22,500 nucleotides of DNA from Chromera velia (lineage: Eukaryota > Sar > Chromeraceae): NCBI GenBank assembly GCA_018398765.1, contig JAHBMJ010005839.1:1-22500 (forward strand), read 5' to 3'. The notes beneath the pieces are model-generated. The model did not search any database. It was not told where the DNA came from and worked only from the letters and a program-made list of their open reading frames with translations. Every line of letters begins with the position of its first letter. Within the stretch, counting starts at the first letter, position 1. The position numbers and the translations under genes were made by a program. Shown piece by piece: positions 19,744-22,500 of the stretch.

Positions 19744-22455
19744 CACACACACACAGAGGCACAGAGGGGGGGGGGGAAAGATTGGAAGCGGGAGGAAGAG
19801 GGAGAGAGAAATGGAAGGAAGCTCGCGAAGAAAAAGATACCCCCCTGAAACTCGTCTGAACACAAGCATTCTGACGGATATCCACGCGCTCTGCCGACCT
19901 GTAAAATTTTTCGAGGGGTCCGGAAAGGCTTTCAGTGGCGTGATCCAATCGGATGCTAGTGCGTACACATCTCGAAGCTTCGAGATCTGCAAAGAGATAC
20001 ACACACGTTCTTCACTCAGACAACTGTGTTGGATTCTGTTTTGCTGTGTGAGGATGTCTCTTTAAGATTCGGGATCTGCGAGGGGAAAAAAACATGAGTT
20101 CCATTGTCAGCGAGATCGAAAATATTCTTTTGATTTCTGTCTCGTGTTGGATACTGATGAGGCAAAGAGGAAGGATCAGAGAGAGGGGGAAAAAGAGATG
20201 CAATCCGAGGGTCACACACAAATGCAGTATCTGCCTGTGAATCACTCTCATCCTCGTTCGACGAAAGACGCACCGCCAAGACTAAAGTGCAAGAAATTCA
20301 CACACGGCAAGAAACGACGAGGCCAATCCTTACAGCTCACACACTCACCACCAGATCGTGAATTCACTCGGCTGACCCATCTGTCCGAATTTTTCCCAGC
20401 CCCGACTCAATTAACGAAACACAACTGCCTGCCCCAATTAATGAAGGAATACACTCACTCACCCATCCCCCCTGTCCGCTGTCTGGCTCCATGATGATCA
20501 GTCTGCCTCCAGGCTTCAGCATCCTGGCTGCAAATTGGATCACCTTGTCGGCATCTGGCCGTCTCGAGAGCGCCCTGATTGGTCGTGGCATCAGGGGGGG
20601 CACAGGACAGCACAGGGACCAGGCAGGAAGGCAGGCAGCCGGCGAGAGAGCAGATGGATTGCCAGGAGGCAGCAGCGGAGAAGCAAAGAAAGGAAGGGGG
20701 GAAGAAAGGAGATAGGGAAGAGCACACGAGGACAAATGCGAAACAGGCAAAAACGGAAAGGTACGCGATGACTCCCAATCATTTGAAGTTGCAAGAAAGT
20801 AAACTCTCTGTACAACAAGAGGACACCATACAAGGACACAACACTGAGCATGGATAAGAAAAGAAGTCACTTCCCCTCCCCCCAACAAAGAAAAGGAGCC
20901 CAGTTAGACCATCCAGAGCCCCCCTCACTCCGTTCTCTGCTGGCCTACCTATACGAGAGCACATAATCAAATTCCCTGGGTGGACCCATTTCGCCGATTT
21001 GTCGAACGTCTCTCGGGTCTCCGTACACGTTTTTGAGACCAAATTTCAAAGCCTCATTTTGCATTGCCACCTGCAAACCTCCACTTGTCGTTTCAGAATT
21101 AACCTCAGAGTCTCCGAAAAGAAAAAGGAATCGCGAGCATTGTCGGAGAGGAAAAAGGAGAGACACAAAACCGCAAAGCAAGCGAGCAAAAACAGAAAAA
21201 AAGTCAAACAGACGGCAAAGAACAACAAGGAGAGTCTGGTTCTTTCACACTGAAGATTCTCTGCCCCCTCTGATCGGTCGCCAAATGTATCTCCTGTTCT
21301 GTCTCCGCTCTCTGACAGGGAGGAAATCCCGCTGCCGATTTCTCAATCAATCCCTCTCCTTTCCTGATCTTCATTGACGAAAGAAAACAGAGAAGTAGCG
21401 TCGATACACAGACAGATAAGAATACTTTTCACGGATGGACAAGACCATTCTTGGTTGTGGGTGTTTTTGCTTGCCTGTGCTCTTCATTGACAGGCAGAGA
21501 GGGTCGACAGGCAGACAGACAGAGTGCCAAAAAAGGATAAATGGCCAAGAAGGAAAAGTGCAGAGTTTTCTAGCTTGACTGACGTCATCGGGTCCCCCCG
21601 GCGTGACTTGTTCCATTGTGATTCTCTTCAAATCTTTCCGGTAGTAATATAAATTCCTGCGTTGGACTCAAGCACGTACCCGGTATTTCAGGTTCAATCA
21701 AGAAAAAACACCAGAAAGAAAAGAAGACACTATAGCAATGGCGAAGCAGTGACTGAAAAGAGAAATCGAAGTGAAGGCACACAGGACGAGAACGGCCCGC
21801 ACGTGGTTCTTCTAATCCAAAGCCAACAAAAAGAGAGCCAGGAGAGCCTTCCCCTATGCACTCACATGCAGTGGTGGTAGGCATGAGATAATAATTTGCT
21901 GAGCTTCTTTCCCTCATTCTCGATCCAGCCCGTTGACTTGTGAGCTGAACGTACGAACTTCTTTCAACTCATTCCCGAATGGATTCCCCGCCTGTCACCA
22001 CGAATACATGTCTCTCTCTCTCTCTCTGTTCTGACGCGCCCCTAAGGGCAGCAGAAACGCAGCTCCTCCCTGGATGTACATGTAACTGTCCTCTCTGCTT
22101 GGACCCCTGGCCGACCGACCTAAAATTCCTTCCATCCAGTTGCAGAACAGATGCCCCCGGTTTAAGGCCTCTCTGAAGTACCTTCACCCACAGCTGCTCC
22201 ATCTGGAGGTATATCCAAAAGCGGAAGAGAAGAAAGAATCCAAAAGAAACAAACACAAACGCAACCGGATTCCAGACAAACAGGCCCGAGAAGATGGTCT
22301 TCAGTGATTGCACAAATTCCGCCACCTTCTGGTCTTCTGTTAATCCGGACGTGACTACGGCTGGCGTCTCCGCGTCTCCCAGAAGGAAAGAGAGCGCCGC
22401 ATCAGACGCACCAGAGACCACATCTGTCCCATCCCCCAGAGAAGATGGCGAGAAG
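18650..22455 (-). CDS. Membrane-anchored class I SAM-dependent methyltransferase, seven exons, 5' end outside window
   Basis: Exons in coding order: 22455-22120, 21656-21584, 21070-20949, 20574-20463, 19986-19899, 19569-19473, 19085-18650. All are GT-AG and phase-consistent, giving about 420 residues. The first begins at an acceptor (CCTGCAG), so the N terminus lies beyond the window. It encodes a transmembrane helix (NPVAFVFVSFGFFLLF). The fold then follows: motif I region LKPGASVLQLDGRN, an acidic ribose-binding candidate in ITMEQ, the GDP..REFDYVLSYR strand, and RMLKPGGRLIIMEP typical of class I methyltransferases. Later exons give DVYALASDWITPLKAF and KNIRKYFRYSFARKQ. The last exon adds a very acidic run (MDEDEDDEDEDE) and a Lys-rich, nuclear-signal-like end. 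Layout recalls METTL7-type membrane methyltransferases, but the substrate cannot be read. The first exon's donor and possible missed small exons are the main uncertainties. Confidence 0.75.
19573..19596 (+). repeat. (GGCA)n at an intron acceptor
   Basis: About six GGCA units. On the coding minus strand they form a TGCC tract running directly into the CTGCAG acceptor of the methyltransferase exon at 19569. Confidence 0.9.
19677..19756 (+). repeat. (AC)n microsatellite in methyltransferase intron
   Basis: A long AC run with scattered GC interruptions (CACGCACA). It lies in the intron between exons 19986-19899 and 19569-19473; on the coding strand it reads as TG. Confidence 0.95.
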
Positions 22456-22500
22456 CTGCAGGTATGAGAGCAGGGGGGTTGAAAGAAGCTGTGAAGAGAC

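Noticed and set aside
19628-20065. His/Thr-rich open frame and its Cys/Val-rich opposite
   Set aside because: They are translations of the AC/TG microsatellite inside a methyltransferase intron.
22419-22421. Start of the methyltransferase at 22421
   Set aside because: The codon is GTG and the frame stays open upstream to a good splice acceptor at 22456, so the true start lies outside the window.
1-22500. tRNA, rRNA and other structured RNA genes
   Set aside because: I looked for T-arm motifs such as GTTCGA with matching stems (for example near 7746 and 16612) and found none that complete a cloverleaf.

Overview
The window looks like nuclear DNA of an intron-rich eukaryotic microbe. Coding blocks are broken by GT-AG introns of about 190-515 bp with pyrimidine-rich acceptors, and the spacers are long, AT-rich and crowded with microsatellites. 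Gene content (DNAJC11-type J protein, F-box-like protein, membrane methyltransferase, LINE remnant) and compositional patchiness would fit an alveolate such as a chromerid. That placement is a guess from style, not a demonstrated assignment.

Layout: 1-1509 is a near-perfect palindrome, two 744-bp arms around a 21-bp spacer, reaching the window edge. 1510-3142 is non-coding. 3143-6187 (+) is a seven-exon DnaJ/DUF3395 gene with a C-terminal membrane segment. 6188-10442 is a large spacer: an AT-rich CTAG-dense part, then a CTGT/GAAA microsatellite field bracketed by short inverted repeats, a palindromic GTAACTTTAGG cluster, and mixed sequence. 12588-10443 (-) is a two-exon gene with an F-box-like N terminus, an acidic region and an IQ-like motif. 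It is divergent, across 685 bp, from 13274-15152 (+), the standout gene. That gene encodes a secreted AA10-type lytic polysaccharide monooxygenase with a mature N-terminal histidine, two hevein-like chitin-binding modules on Thr/Pro linkers, and an unfamiliar Cys-containing tail. 15153-16440 shows no gene. 16441-17440 (-) is a decayed 3' end of a non-LTR retrotransposon. 17441-18649 is AT-rich and non-coding. 22455-18650 (-) holds seven exons of a membrane-anchored class I SAM methyltransferase whose 5' end lies beyond the window.

The genes do not form an obvious pathway. The strongest candidates for something new are the AA10 + 2x CBM18 architecture, with its catalytic domain uninterrupted in one long exon, and the large palindrome. 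All exon models were built by eye from splice consensus, reading phase and protein-family continuity, with no transcript evidence.
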